The notes under the pieces: generated by a model | The model's input: only the letters and a program-made list of their open reading frames with translations | Told to the model about the DNA's origin: nothing | Database searches by the model: none | Translations under genes and position numbers: made by a program | NCBI RefSeq assembly: GCF_050433125.1 | Contig: NZ_JBNPXV010000001.1 | Coordinates: 248,001 to 312,000 of the forward strand | Length of the DNA: 64,000 nucleotides | Source: Roseimarinus sediminis | GTDB taxonomy: Bacteria > Bacteroidota > Bacteroidia > Bacteroidales > Prolixibacteraceae | Direction: 5' to 3' | Part shown: positions 51,720 to 61,139 of the stretch, one piece after another | How positions within the stretch are numbered: position 1 is the first letter of the stretch | Layout: every line of letters starts with the position of its first letter

Positions 51720-52721
51720 TTAAAACAAGCGCTTAAAACCAACCAGATTTTTCACTTCTTCGAGTGTTTTTTGTGCCGATTCGCGTGCTTTTTCTGCTCC
51801 CATACGGGCTACTTTGGCCAGGTAGGCGTCGTCTTCAAGGATGTCGATAATGCGCTCCCTTATGGGTTCGGTGTATTTGATAATGTCTTCGGCCAGTTGT
51901 TTTTTCAAATCGCCGTACCTGATTTCACAGTTGTTGTATTGCATGTCAAAATGAGCCACGGTATCGGGTGTCGATACAATTTTCAGCAGGGTAAAAAGGT
52001 TTTCAACCGGTTCGGGTTTGCTACTGTTGGGTTCGCTTGGACCGGCATCGGTGACGGCGCGCATTACTTTTTTGCGGATCGATTTTGGATCTTCATATAA
52101 ATTGATGGCATTGCCTTCCGACTTGCCCATTTTGCCACTTCCGTCGAGCCCGGGGACTTTAATCATGTCGGCTCCGTCGAAGGTAAAGGGACGCGGAATG
52201 GGGAAGCATTCAGCATTGTACATTCTGTTAAAGCGTTTGGCAAATTTACGCGCCATTTCAAGGTTTTGCTCCTGGTCTTTACCTACCGGCACAAAATGCG
52301 CTTTGTGAATAATGATGTCGGCTGCCATGAGTACAGGGTAGGTGAGCAAACCAGCATTGACATTTTCGGGTTGCTTGCGGGCTTTCTCCTTGAACGAAGT
52401 CGTACGCTCCAGTTCTCCCAGGTAGGCGTTCATATTCAATATGGTGTACAACTCGTTGACCTCGGGTACATCGCTCTGAATAAAGATGGTCGATTTTTCG
52501 GGATCAATACCACAGGCAAGGTATTCGGCCAACACCTGTTTTACTCCGCTCTGAAGATTTCCGGGCGTAGGATGGGTGGTGAGCGAGTGAATATCGGCAA
52601 TAAAAAAATAGCAATTAAAATCATCCTGCATGCGGATAAAATTCTGCACTGCACCAAAATAATTTCCCAAATGCAAATATCCTGTCGGCCTGATGCCGCT
52701 CACTACTGTTGGCTTGTTCAT
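51720..52721 (-). CDS. trpS: Tryptophan-tRNA ligase
   Basis: A 333-aa class I synthetase. The HIGH-like motif is TGYLHLGNYFG (about 12-22) and the KMSKS-like motif is GKMGKSEGN (about 195-203); SGIRPTG and MAADIIIHKAHFVPVGKDQ are also family-typical. The start at 52721 is MNKPTVVSG; the frame open to 52778 is not used. It has a promoter box at 52755 and a strong terminator. Confidence 0.97.
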   Translation of the reverse strand: MNKPTVVSGIRPTGYLHLGNYFGAVQNFIRMQDDFNCYFFIADIHSLTTHPTPGNLQSGVKQVLAEYLACGIDPEKSTIFIQSDVPEVNELYTILNMNAYLGELERTTSFKEKARKQPENVNAGLLTYPVLMAADIIIHKAHFVPVGKDQEQNLEMARKFAKRFNRMYNAECFPIPRPFTFDGADMIKVPGLDGSGKMGKSEGNAINLYEDPKSIRKKVMRAVTDAGPSEPNSSKPEPVENLFTLLKIVSTPDTVAHFDMQYNNCEIRYGDLKKQLAEDIIKYTEPIRERIIDILEDDAYLAKVARMGAEKARESAQKTLEEVKNLVGFKRLF

Positions 52722-52754
52722 CCCTCTGATTGTTTGAATTTTGTAAATGCGCAA

Positions 52755-52762
52755 CAAAAATA
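52755..52762 (-). promoter_or_regulatory. Promoter -7 box of trpS
   Basis: The minus strand reads TATTTTTG (TAnnTTTG), 33 nt upstream of the trpS start. Confidence 0.5.
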
Positions 52763-52840
52763 TAAAAATCTGCAACAATAAGCCGAAGCTTTTCTGCGAA
52801 TCTCCGGTTCATCGTCCCTGCAATTGGCTTATAATTTGGG

Positions 52841-53035
52841 GGGCAAACGGTCTGCGGCTGCAAGCGGCTACCAGCGGCACCTTGTTTCGCAGGGCAGGCA
52901 GTCGGCTTCCGCTGGTCGCCACCTGCCTGCCCGCTCAACAACGTTGCCGCCGGCAGCCGGCTTTCCGCCTTCGCCCTGCCCCGGGCGGGATAAGGCTGAG
53001 ACTGAGGTTAAGGTTGAGGTTAAGGCTGGGTTGAG
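52841..53035. repeat. GC-rich hairpin patch with hexamer repeats
   Basis: A gene-free stretch (52722-53187) holds a sharply GC-richer patch. A perfect 10-bp stem GGGCAGGCAG (52892-52901) pairs with CTGCCTGCCC (52923-52932), and short GAGGTT/AAGGTT hexamer repeats follow at about 53000-53030. No coding signal is convincing; open frames here look like chance translations of the repeat. Base use is unlike its neighbours. Confidence 0.55.
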
Positions 53036-53187
53036 AAAGAGTAAAGTGCTTAAATGTTTCAGAAAAAGGGACGAAGGTGTTGCAGTTTTCTTTGTCAGGG
53101 GAGCAAGCTCTTCCTAATTTCTTGTTTTTTATTCCCAGTTCACTTTTTTACTAAACTTCATTCGTTTCACGCACAAGAATTAACTTG

Positions 53188-54321
53188 TTACATGCCCAGA
53201 TGCTGAATCCATCGCATCAGCTGCACATCGTACAGGCGATAGTATCTTTTGCCATCTTCGTCCCACAGACTGCAGATCATTTCTTTCTTCATCAGCGACT
53301 TTAGCGAACGGAGCACGGCTGCCGATGATTCGAGCTGGTACCTGCCGATGAAATCTTTTGAGGTTACAGCGTAAATACGCGTTTCAGACGCTACCGCTTT
53401 TAAAAGTTTCCATTGCGCGGGCGTGAGCAATTCGCGGATGTTATAAAAAATGGCATCCTGTTCTTTCAGTAGTTTTTCGGCTTCCGATTTCCAAACCTCT
53501 GTTGTAACCGCAGGATGATCGGCCATGTAAATTCTGCTGCAAAGCTGCTGTACATAAAAAGTGTGCGTCAGGTTCCAGTCAAGAATTTCAGTCGCCACTT
53601 CATTGTTTATTTTTCTCTTTCGGGAAGTGAATTTTTCTACAATGAAGCGGGCATAGACCGATTTTTCGATGGGCTTTAGTTCCATGATCGATGTACTTCT
53701 AAAAAAGGGCTTTTGCGGATTGGTAAAAAGCTGATTCATGACATGGTATTCACTGCCCGAAAAAATGAAAACGACATTCTTTAGGCTTTGTACAATGGTG
53801 CGTAACCATGCTTCACAGTTTTTTTCACTGTACGATAAAATCTGTTGAAACTCATCGATGGCAATAATACTTGTAAATTCCTGGTCTTCGAGCAGGGAAA
53901 ACAAACTGCTGATTTCGGTTTTTACATCTTCGGTCCTGCTGATGTCGAACGATACTTTCATGTTGCCACTCAGCTGATCGAAACTCAGGTTAGGCCTTAT
54001 CGATTGGATAAAACTCCATATTTTTTTTCCTACCGAACTTTTTTGAGGAATGGCCTTGATAATAGCAGTGGCAAGAATATTCAAAAAATCAGACAAACTT
54101 TCTGTGTGCAGAATATCGAGATAAATCCCTTTGTAGTCCTGATCAAGTGTATAAAAAAAATGTTGGATCAGTCCCGTCTTTCCCATTCTTCTGATCGACA
54201 TGATCGTAGTCGACTGCCCCGATGAAGCATTGTTAAGCAATGCTTTCAGTTCTTCTTCACGGTCGCAAAAATATTCAGGTCCGTGATATCCGGTTACCGG
54301 GAACAAAATTGCTTTTTTCAT
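53188..54321 (-). CDS. AAA-type ATPase (archaeal ATPase/AAA_14-like)
   Basis: A 377-aa protein starting MKKAILFPVTG. The P-loop IRRMGKTGLI (about residues 46-55) is the degenerate form of the archaeal ATPase family (RRxGKT), with Walker B IIAIDEFQQIL at about 155-165, a sensor-like FIFSGSEYH, and a C-terminal winged-helix region (about 300-370). The target is unknown. The region to its right has paired operator-like palindromes and to its left a GC-rich patch, so it may be a lineage-specific insertion. Confidence 0.8.
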   Translation of the reverse strand: MKKAILFPVTGYHGPEYFCDREEELKALLNNASSGQSTTIMSIRRMGKTGLIQHFFYTLDQDYKGIYLDILHTESLSDFLNILATAIIKAIPQKSSVGKKIWSFIQSIRPNLSFDQLSGNMKVSFDISRTEDVKTEISSLFSLLEDQEFTSIIAIDEFQQILSYSEKNCEAWLRTIVQSLKNVVFIFSGSEYHVMNQLFTNPQKPFFRSTSIMELKPIEKSVYARFIVEKFTSRKRKINNEVATEILDWNLTHTFYVQQLCSRIYMADHPAVTTEVWKSEAEKLLKEQDAIFYNIRELLTPAQWKLLKAVASETRIYAVTSKDFIGRYQLESSAAVLRSLKSLMKKEMICSLWDEDGKRYYRLYDVQLMRWIQHLGM

Positions 54322-54365
54322 TTTTTTCACTGTTAAACATTCCAAAGATAGGCAACCTTTTTCGG

Positions 54366-54394
54366 GTAACAAAATGTTAGTAACAAAATGTTAC
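54366..54394. promoter_or_regulatory. Tandem palindromes upstream of the ATPase gene
   Basis: GTAACAAAATGTTA occurs twice end to end (54366-54379 and 54380-54393, next base C), 14 bp apart, each with TAACA...TGTTA dyad symmetry. This spacing of about 1.3 helical turns suits binding by a dimeric regulator, perhaps one controlling the ATPase start at 54321. Confidence 0.5.
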
Positions 54395-54468
54395 TTAAAA
54401 GTAGGTGTGGTGTTGTTACTATTGAACGAGGAGAAAGCAGACAAGAGCAGGGCTAGTAAAAACAGAAA

Positions 54469-54525
54469 ACGGACAACAACGGGCAAGCTGAATGGTTTAT
54501 AAATCAGCAAATCCGTGTTGTCCGT
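54469..54525 (-). terminator. Terminator of the TonB-dependent receptor gene
   Basis: A 10-bp stem ACGGACAACA (54469-54478) with TGTTGTCCGT (54516-54525), nested hairpin GCTGA/TCAGC inside, then a T-rich tail on the minus strand. Confidence 0.55.
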
Positions 54526-54533
54526 ACCCTCAA

Positions 54534-56915
54534 TTAAAATTCAATAATAATCCCCAGAGTTGGTAAAAGTGTTCCACTACGGTTTTCAATGCGTTTTAAA
54601 TCATAGCGAGTACCATTGTCGAGGGTAAGGGGTACACCGTTTTCGTCGGTTTGGCGTACCACAATGTCCTGGCTTTCGGCCTGAAAATTATAGGCATTCT
54701 GAATGTCGATATAAAACTTGGCTGTTAGTTTTTCGAGATAGAAGGCTTTGTCGACTCTCAGATCGAGCTGATGAAAGGCAGAAAAACGTTCTGCATTCAG
54801 GCGGTTGTAATCGAGATAGGGGCCACCATTCACCTTCCAGGCTTCAACGATCGATGTTTTTTCAATATCGTAAGGAGTATAAGGCAAACCGCCTACCAGA
54901 CGCCACTTTGCTCCAATGCTCCAGTCCTTTTTCATTTTGTAGGTTACAAACGAAGTGAGCAGGTGCTTACTGTCCCAGGTTGTGGGGATGTATTCATCGG
55001 TATTGGCTTGTTTAAATTCGCTTCTTACGAGGGTATACGAAATGTTACCGTTCAGATTTTTCTGGTTGTTGATGCGGGCAAAAATTTCCATTCCGTAGGC
55101 ACGGCCTTCGGCAATCGAAAGCACTTCTTCGTCGCCCAGCACACCATAGTCGGCCCCTTTGTTTGCCAGTGGTATGTTGTCGTTAATTGAGTAGGGATAT
55201 TGATCGTAGGTTTTCAAAAAGCCTTCGATTGAAAGCTGAATCACCTGTTTGGGGCGGTATTCAAATCCGGCAATGTAGTGATTGGTTCCAATGTATTTCA
55301 GATCGTTGTTTTTGTTTACAAATTCGTCATTTACCTGAAAACCTAGCGAAGTGTATGGCGGCAACTGATAGTAGCGCCCAATGTTTCCGTTAAAGCTGAG
55401 CTGATCACTGAAATTGTAGGCCACCGAAAAACGGGGCGAAAACTGTTCCAGCGGGTTGTTCATGCTGGTCGAGTAATTGTTTCCGTCGAAACGGGTTCCC
55501 AGCGAAAGAATCAGCTGATCGGCCAACAGGTTTTTACTGGCCTGAGCAAAAAGGCCATATTTAAAAAGCCGCAGGTCTGTATCGTAGTTAATCTCAACCG
55601 GAAAGCCATCGTAGAAACGTTTTTGGTAGGTGTCGTTGGTGTAGCGAACATAAGCAAAATCGCCTCCGTAGTTGAATTTGAAACCATTGACACGGTTGGT
55701 GTTTTCAATTCTTAACTTGTTTTCAATTTCCCACGATTTGTAATTAAGTACTAAGTTGTCGGGATCCGATTCGTCATTTTCAAAATATTTGTACGATTCG
55801 TTGTTGAGCATGTTCCGGCTTAGGGCAACAGTGCTGAATCCTGTATTGTGAAAATGCTTGTAAACGGCCCCGTTGGTGTAGGTCCATTGTTCGTTTACGG
55901 CAATGTTGTTGAGAATAAAATTTTGGAAATCGTCGGGTTCTTCAATGCCTGTATTCAGTTCAAATACATCGATGGCACCAAGGCCAATAAAGGTCAGCTC
56001 GTTTTTTTGATCGATCCGTGTTTTCACCTTGAACTGCATGTCGTAAAAGTTAGGCAGGAAGGGGAGCTCAAGTACGCCGAACAGCAATTGCAGGTACGAT
56101 CGGCGTGCCGATACAATGAAGGTTGTTTTTTCACCAATCGGACCATCGATGGTGGCCGAAACCTCCGATGCTCCCAATGATGCACGGAATTTGAGCTTTT
56201 CACTGTTCCCGTCAACCTGGCTGAATTCGAGTACACCACTGAGTGCATCGCTTCGGTTGGCTGGGAAAGCACCCGAATAGTACTTTACTTCGCGAATAAA
56301 GTCGGCATTGATGATGCCTACCGGTCCGCCTGATGCACCCTGGGTGGCAAAATGGTTAATATTGGGCACTTCAATTCCGTCGAGGTAGAAAACACTTTCT
56401 GAAGGTCCGCCGCCACGAATAATGATGTCGTTTCGGAAAGCAGGGGTGGAGGCAACTCCCGGAAACGACTGGATGACCTTCGAAATGTCGCGGTTGGCTC
56501 CCGGGTTGGTTTCAATTTCTCCAACGCCAATACTTTTTAATGATACCGGACTTTCTTCTGTCTTCCGAAAGGGACTGGCCGTTACGGTCACTTCTTCGAT
56601 GGCCTGATCGGAGGCTTCCATTTTAATTACAATATTGGCAACATTGGCATTGCTCACTTCTACTTCATCCGAAACGGCATCCTTGTATCCGACAAATGAT
56701 GTATTCAAACGGATAAATCCGGGTTGCAAGCCAAAAAGTTGAAAATTTCCGTCAAAATCGGTCACCGATCCCAGCGTGGTGCCCATCACCACAACATTAA
56801 CAAATGGAAGTGGCTCATTGGTGTCGGCATCTACTACCTGCCCTTTTATAACCCCGTTTTGAGCCGAAACGAATAATGCTGAAAGGCTTAATATGATTAC
56901 TAAAAATATTTTCAT
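54534..56915 (-). CDS. TonB-dependent receptor with CarboxypepD_reg-like N-terminus
   Basis: A 793-aa outer-membrane transporter. A signal peptide (about 1-19, LFVSAQ) is followed by a CarboxypepD_reg-like domain (about 22-105: VIKGQVVDADTNEPLPFVNVVVMGT), a plug with VIRGGGPSESVFYLDGIEVPN, and a 22-strand barrel region. The C-terminus ends with an aromatic IIIEF strand typical of barrel proteins. The substrate is unknown. It is 21 bp downstream of a lipoprotein gene on the same transcript, a likely partner. It is shorter than SusC-type proteins. Confidence 0.9.
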   Translation of the reverse strand: MKIFLVIILSLSALFVSAQNGVIKGQVVDADTNEPLPFVNVVVMGTTLGSVTDFDGNFQLFGLQPGFIRLNTSFVGYKDAVSDEVEVSNANVANIVIKMEASDQAIEEVTVTASPFRKTEESPVSLKSIGVGEIETNPGANRDISKVIQSFPGVASTPAFRNDIIIRGGGPSESVFYLDGIEVPNINHFATQGASGGPVGIINADFIREVKYYSGAFPANRSDALSGVLEFSQVDGNSEKLKFRASLGASEVSATIDGPIGEKTTFIVSARRSYLQLLFGVLELPFLPNFYDMQFKVKTRIDQKNELTFIGLGAIDVFELNTGIEEPDDFQNFILNNIAVNEQWTYTNGAVYKHFHNTGFSTVALSRNMLNNESYKYFENDESDPDNLVLNYKSWEIENKLRIENTNRVNGFKFNYGGDFAYVRYTNDTYQKRFYDGFPVEINYDTDLRLFKYGLFAQASKNLLADQLILSLGTRFDGNNYSTSMNNPLEQFSPRFSVAYNFSDQLSFNGNIGRYYQLPPYTSLGFQVNDEFVNKNNDLKYIGTNHYIAGFEYRPKQVIQLSIEGFLKTYDQYPYSINDNIPLANKGADYGVLGDEEVLSIAEGRAYGMEIFARINNQKNLNGNISYTLVRSEFKQANTDEYIPTTWDSKHLLTSFVTYKMKKDWSIGAKWRLVGGLPYTPYDIEKTSIVEAWKVNGGPYLDYNRLNAERFSAFHQLDLRVDKAFYLEKLTAKFYIDIQNAYNFQAESQDIVVRQTDENGVPLTLDNGTRYDLKRIENRSGTLLPTLGIIIEF

Positions 56916-56936
56916 CTCCTTATATTCTTTAAGCTG

Positions 56937-57680
56937 TTATTGCTGAATGCTTGCTGATACTTTGTAAACAATGTTTTTGGCTGTGGTAATCGTTGTAAGG
57001 TCGGTGTACAGCGAACCGTCTGCTCCGGCATAATGACTATGTCCTATGGGGTTTAAATAGTAAGCCACATCTTCACTGCTCTGATCAATGGTGACGGCAT
57101 ATACCAGGGCAGGCTGACAAGAGGTTTTGTAATCGGGATCATCGGGATAGCGGCTGTTGTGCCAGTATTCGTTCCAGTCCCATGGTTGATTGATTTCCAT
57201 TAACAACCTGAATTTTTGTGGCAGCGAAGAGCTGGCCCGGGTCGACAGTTTGAAATTATTTTGCGGTGTGGCTCCCGATATTGCATCGGGTAGGGGCTGC
57301 TCAGGTGTTGGCAGATAGGTGCTGCCATCGGCTTTGATACCCCGTTTATGTAACCAGTAGGGAAGGGTGGCCGGACGTTTGGCTTCGCCAGGTTTACTAT
57401 CCCATTTGCCTTCGCCCAGAGATCCGTGGCCGTAAATGCCAGAGGCAAGGTACCGGGTTACAAAAAGTGTTTCGATGTAATTGCCTTCAAGGTCTTCGAG
57501 CCAGAAGGCAAAAGTTGGATGGTTGTGTTCTGCTCCAGCAATAAAACGAATGTCGATGGCAATACCTTTACCTTCAATATTGCTTTCAACTGTGGCCGCT
57601 GTTTCCGTATTTATTTTTTTATCAAGGCAGCCGGTTATTAGTAAGGCTGCAGCTATAAAAGCCAGTAATTTTGTTTTCAT
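56937..57680 (-). CDS. Exported lipoprotein, DUF2271-like
   Basis: A 247-aa lipoprotein with lipobox LLITGCLDK (Cys18). The middle has FAFWLEDLEGNYIETL and DAISGATPQNNFKL, resembling the DUF2271 pattern (WxxDxxGxxxxTL ... DAxSGAT). The late part has QPWDWNEYWHNSRYPDDPDY. The family is uncertain. It is the first gene of a two-gene operon with the TonB receptor, so it may bind the receptor's substrate at the cell surface. Confidence 0.5.
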   Translation of the reverse strand: MKTKLLAFIAAALLITGCLDKKINTETAATVESNIEGKGIAIDIRFIAGAEHNHPTFAFWLEDLEGNYIETLFVTRYLASGIYGHGSLGEGKWDSKPGEAKRPATLPYWLHKRGIKADGSTYLPTPEQPLPDAISGATPQNNFKLSTRASSSLPQKFRLLMEINQPWDWNEYWHNSRYPDDPDYKTSCQPALVYAVTIDQSSEDVAYYLNPIGHSHYAGADGSLYTDLTTITTAKNIVYKVSASIQQ

Positions 57681-57748
57681 TTTGTAGTTTTTTTAGACGA
57701 AACAAGCATGAAACAATTTTGTTTAAATAATTGAAAAAAATACTTACA

Positions 57749-57756
57749 CAAAATTA
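57749..57756 (-). promoter_or_regulatory. Promoter -7 box of the lipoprotein/TonB receptor operon
   Basis: The minus strand reads TAATTTTG (TAnnTTTG), about 68 nt upstream of the start at 57680. Confidence 0.4.
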
Positions 57757-57919
57757 AACAAAATTTGCTTGGCTCCTAATTTATTTTAGCAGCTTTCATA
57801 AAAGGCATCTTAGAAAAGTTTGCATAAGTGAGCTGTAGATGAATTAGGATGGGAAGGTCAATATTTTAAAAACTGCCGGAATTGATTAAAATAGTACCTT
57901 TAAGCAATTTTATAAAGTG

Positions 57920-59248
57920 ATGAACTGGAATCAATTGTTATCGATAAAACGACTGGGTAAACCTTCGTCAGGAAAAATAACGGCCGATAGTCGTACTGAG
58001 TTTCAGCGTGACTACGACCGGCTGATTTTTTCATCTCCATTCAGGCGACTGCAGAATAAAACCCAGGTTTTCCCTTTGCCGGGAAGTGTGTTTGTTCACA
58101 ACCGGCTTACACACAGTCTTGAGGTTGCCAGTGTTGGACGTTCACTGGGTAATATCGTCAGCAATGCCATAAGCGAAAAGGGCGTTGTACATCCTTTGCT
58201 TGGAGAAATAGGTTCGGTGGTTGCTGCTGCATGTCTGGCACACGATATGGGAAATCCGCCATTTGGTCATTCGGGTGAAGATGCGATCAAAGAATTTTTT
58301 AAAAGTGGGCACGGCCGAAGTATGAAAACCGAGCTTTCAGAGGCCGAATGGAAGGATCTTACTTTGTTCGACGGGAATGCCAATGCTTTTCGTATTCTGA
58401 GTCATCAGTTTAAGGGAAGGCGGGCAGGTGGTTTTGCGCTTACCTACACCATGCTGGCTTCCATTGTGAAGTATCCCTATGAATCTCAAGTGGCCGAAAA
58501 AGCAAAATTTGGTTTTTTCCAGAGCGAAAAGCAGACCTTTGTTGAAATTGCAGGTGATCTGGGGCTAAAAGCGATCGATGGCAGGGGAGTCAGTTTTGTA
58601 CGACATCCCCTGGTTTTTTTGGTTGAGGCAGCCGATGATATCTGTTATCAGATCATGGACATCGAAGATGCGCACAAGCTGAAAATTTTAAGTTACGATG
58701 AAACCAGGGCACTTTACCTGGCTTTTTACGATCGGGCAAACGATGCTGCAACACTTCGGAATATCGAAAAAACACTGAATGAAGTGACCGATCCGAATGA
58801 GCAGATTTCTTACCTGCGGGCGGGTGTAATCAGTCGGCTGGTCACCGAATGTGCCGGGGTATTTGTCGATCATTATGATGCCATCATGGAGGGCAGCTTC
58901 AGCGCTTCGCTCATCAAAAACCTGTCGCCGGTAAGTGCCGCGGCCATGAAGAATGTGGTCGAAGTGTCGGTCGAAAGGGTTTATGCCGATTCATCGGTCA
59001 TTGAAATTGAACTGGCCGGATATAAGATAATCAGTACCATCATGAGTCATTTTATCGATGCGGTAAGCGAAGAAAGCAAGTACGGCAAAAAGCTGTTAAA
59101 GCTCTTTCCCGAGCAATTCGTCAGCGATGATGAATCAAAGTATGCACAAATCCAGTCGGTGGTCGATTTTGTTTCGGGCATGACCGACGTGTATGCGCTT
59201 GATCTTTACCGCAAGATTACCGGGATCAACTTGCCCGGGATCGGTTAA
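57920..59248 (+). CDS. dgt: Deoxyguanosinetriphosphate triphosphohydrolase-like HD protein
   Basis: A 442-aa HD-domain dNTP triphosphohydrolase. The HD motifs are HNRLTHSLEVASVGR (first His) and LAHDMGNPPFGHSGE (His-Asp), then AADDICYQIMDIEDAHKL. Dgt cleaves dNTPs to nucleoside and triphosphate, lowering the dNTP pool. The start ATG at 57920 follows a GTG by one codon. It precedes the DUF58 gene by 2 nt. Confidence 0.93.
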   Translation: MNWNQLLSIKRLGKPSSGKITADSRTEFQRDYDRLIFSSPFRRLQNKTQVFPLPGSVFVHNRLTHSLEVASVGRSLGNIVSNAISEKGVVHPLLGEIGSVVAAACLAHDMGNPPFGHSGEDAIKEFFKSGHGRSMKTELSEAEWKDLTLFDGNANAFRILSHQFKGRRAGGFALTYTMLASIVKYPYESQVAEKAKFGFFQSEKQTFVEIAGDLGLKAIDGRGVSFVRHPLVFLVEAADDICYQIMDIEDAHKLKILSYDETRALYLAFYDRANDAATLRNIEKTLNEVTDPNEQISYLRAGVISRLVTECAGVFVDHYDAIMEGSFSASLIKNLSPVSAAAMKNVVEVSVERVYADSSVIEIELAGYKIISTIMSHFIDAVSEESKYGKKLLKLFPEQFVSDDESKYAQIQSVVDFVSGMTDVYALDLYRKITGINLPGIG

Positions 59249-59250
59249 AA

Positions 59251-60207
59251 ATGGTAACTTTGAACCCCATGGAACACATTGCTAACTTACATAACCTCGA
59301 GGAGTTTCAGGATTTTGATCATCTTGATTTCATCGCCAAAGAAGTGGTGGAAGGTTTCATTACCGGATTGCACCGCAGCCCTTTTCATGGTTTCTCGGTT
59401 GAATTTTCGGAACACAGGCAATACAACGAAGGAGAATCGACCCGTAATATCGACTGGAAATTGTATGGCCGTTCGGAACGCCTGTATGTGAAACAATTCG
59501 AGGAGGAAACCAACCTGCGTTGTCAATTGGTGATCGACACCTCGTCGTCGATGTTGTTTCCCTATACCCCCAAGGGAAAATTTCAAATGAATAAACTGGC
59601 TTTTTCGGTTTATTGCAGTGCAGCCATTATTTACATGATGCGCAGGCAGCGTGATGCCTCAGGGCTTAGTCTTTTTTCCGATCAGGTTGATTTTCATGTC
59701 GAGCCACGGCTTTCATCGGTTCACCTCGATTTGTTGTACAGCCAGCTGGCCGCTTTATTAAAAAGCGAACAAGGGAAACTCGGGAAAGGAACCAATTCGG
59801 TTGAGGTTTTGCATCAAATCGCAGAAAACATCCACAAACGCTCGCTGGTAGTAATTTTCTCCGACATGATCGAGAATGCCGATGCCGATGAAGTTTACCA
59901 GGCACTTCAGCATTTAAGGTACAACAAACACGAAGTAGTGCTTTTTCATGTAAGTGACAAAAAGCATGAAGAAAAACTAAGCTATTCGAACAGGCCACAC
60001 AAGTTCATCGATCTTGAAACGGGGGAGCAGATCAAACTTAAGCCCAACGAGGTAAAGGATGCCTATGCAAAGGCCATGAAAGATTCGGTTGAAGCGCTTC
60101 GCCTGCGATGTGGACAGTTTCATATCGACATTATTGAGGCCGACATCAACGATGATTTCAGGCATGTACTTCAATCGTACCTCATTAAGCGCGAAAAACT
60201 GGTATAA
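59251..60207 (+). CDS. DUF58 domain (von Willebrand A-like) protein
   Basis: A 318-aa protein with the DUF58 signature YNEGESTRNIDWKLYGRSERLYVKQFEEE and a vWA-like metal site LVIDTSSSM (about 89-97). It lacks a membrane segment. Family members usually pair with a MoxR ATPase, which is absent here, so the partner is probably elsewhere. It begins 2 nt after dgt and is likely cotranscribed. The start at 59251 or 59269 is possible. Confidence 0.85.
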   Translation: MVTLNPMEHIANLHNLEEFQDFDHLDFIAKEVVEGFITGLHRSPFHGFSVEFSEHRQYNEGESTRNIDWKLYGRSERLYVKQFEEETNLRCQLVIDTSSSMLFPYTPKGKFQMNKLAFSVYCSAAIIYMMRRQRDASGLSLFSDQVDFHVEPRLSSVHLDLLYSQLAALLKSEQGKLGKGTNSVEVLHQIAENIHKRSLVVIFSDMIENADADEVYQALQHLRYNKHEVVLFHVSDKKHEEKLSYSNRPHKFIDLETGEQIKLKPNEVKDAYAKAMKDSVEALRLRCGQFHIDIIEADINDDFRHVLQSYLIKREKLV

Positions 60208-60215
60208 AAGCAGAA

Positions 60216-61139
60216 TCAGAATTGGTAGGTAACACCGGTTAATTTTTCTGAAACTTCCCAAAGTTTTTGAGCTGCTTCAGCCTGATGCGAAGCAGCATTC
60301 GATTTCACCTTCACCGGATGCCCCTTCATTTCGTTAAATCCGTCGGGGCCATAGTATTCACCTCCCTGAACATTGGCATCAACTGCAGCCCTAATTTGAG
60401 GAAGGGCGCCCATGTCGGGCGTTTGCGAGATCAGTTTAAATACAGGATAGCCGATTTTAAACCACGAATATTTTTCGATATAGCGCATCAGTCCGGTTCG
60501 CGAGACGCCCGGGTGGGCGGCAACGGCCATGGTTTCAGCTTTATTGTTATTTAGTTTTCGCTGCAACTCGTAGGTGAACAACAGGTTGGCCAGTTTCGAC
60601 TGGGCGTAGGCTTTCATGGGCTGGTAGCCTTTTCCGTTTTCAAAAAGCAGGTTGTCGAAATGAATTTTTCCAGCTTTGTGAGCCATGCTGCTTACGTTCA
60701 CAATACGCGATTTGGGTGTTTTCAATAACAGCCCCAATAATTGTCCGCTCAATGCAAAGTGTCCCAGGTGGTTGGTTCCCAGCTGGGCCTCAAAACCATC
60801 GCTGGTGGTGAAATAGGGCGTGGTCATGATGCCGGCATTGTTGATCAGCAGATTTAGCTGTGGCAATTCGGCCTTCATTTTGTCGGCAAAATTTTTAATC
60901 GAAGCAAGGCTCATTAAATCGAGGGCTTCCACTTCTATACTGCCTTTAATTTCATTTTTCAAAATTTGGGCTTTGGCCTCTTCTCCTTTAGCCAAATCGC
61001 GGCAGGCCATGATTACCCGCGCTCCTTTTTGTGCGAAAGCCTTCACTGTTTCATAACCCAGGCCTGAATTGCCGCCGGTTACGATTGCTATTTTGCCTTC
61101 GAGTTGAGGCATGGCACTTAAATCCCAATGTTGTTTCAT
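60216..61139 (-). CDS. Short-chain dehydrogenase/reductase (retinol dehydrogenase-like)
   Basis: A 307-aa classical SDR: AIVTGGNSGLGYETV (cofactor motif, about 17-31), NNAGIMT, catalytic Ser in VNVSSMAH, and AYAQSKLANLL (Tyr/Lys). The pattern resembles retinol dehydrogenase/WW-domain oxidoreductase-type SDRs. The substrate is unknown. It overlaps the small membrane protein gene by 4 bp. Confidence 0.9.
   Translation of the reverse strand: MKQHWDLSAMPQLEGKIAIVTGGNSGLGYETVKAFAQKGARVIMACRDLAKGEEAKAQILKNEIKGSIEVEALDLMSLASIKNFADKMKAELPQLNLLINNAGIMTTPYFTTSDGFEAQLGTNHLGHFALSGQLLGLLLKTPKSRIVNVSSMAHKAGKIHFDNLLFENGKGYQPMKAYAQSKLANLLFTYELQRKLNNNKAETMAVAAHPGVSRTGLMRYIEKYSWFKIGYPVFKLISQTPDMGALPQIRAAVDANVQGGEYYGPDGFNEMKGHPVKVKSNAASHQAEAAQKLWEVSEKLTGVTYQF

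Noticed and set aside
52747..53034. Arg/Leu-rich frame over the GC-rich patch as a gene
   Set aside because: It reads through hexamer repeats (RLRLRL) with no domain or conservation pattern and is open only because of the repeat.
59254..59261. TAACTTTG promoter-like box at the start of the DUF58 gene
   Set aside because: It lies inside the coding start, only 8 nt from the next ATG, and the DUF58 gene follows dgt by 2 nt, so it is probably a chance match.
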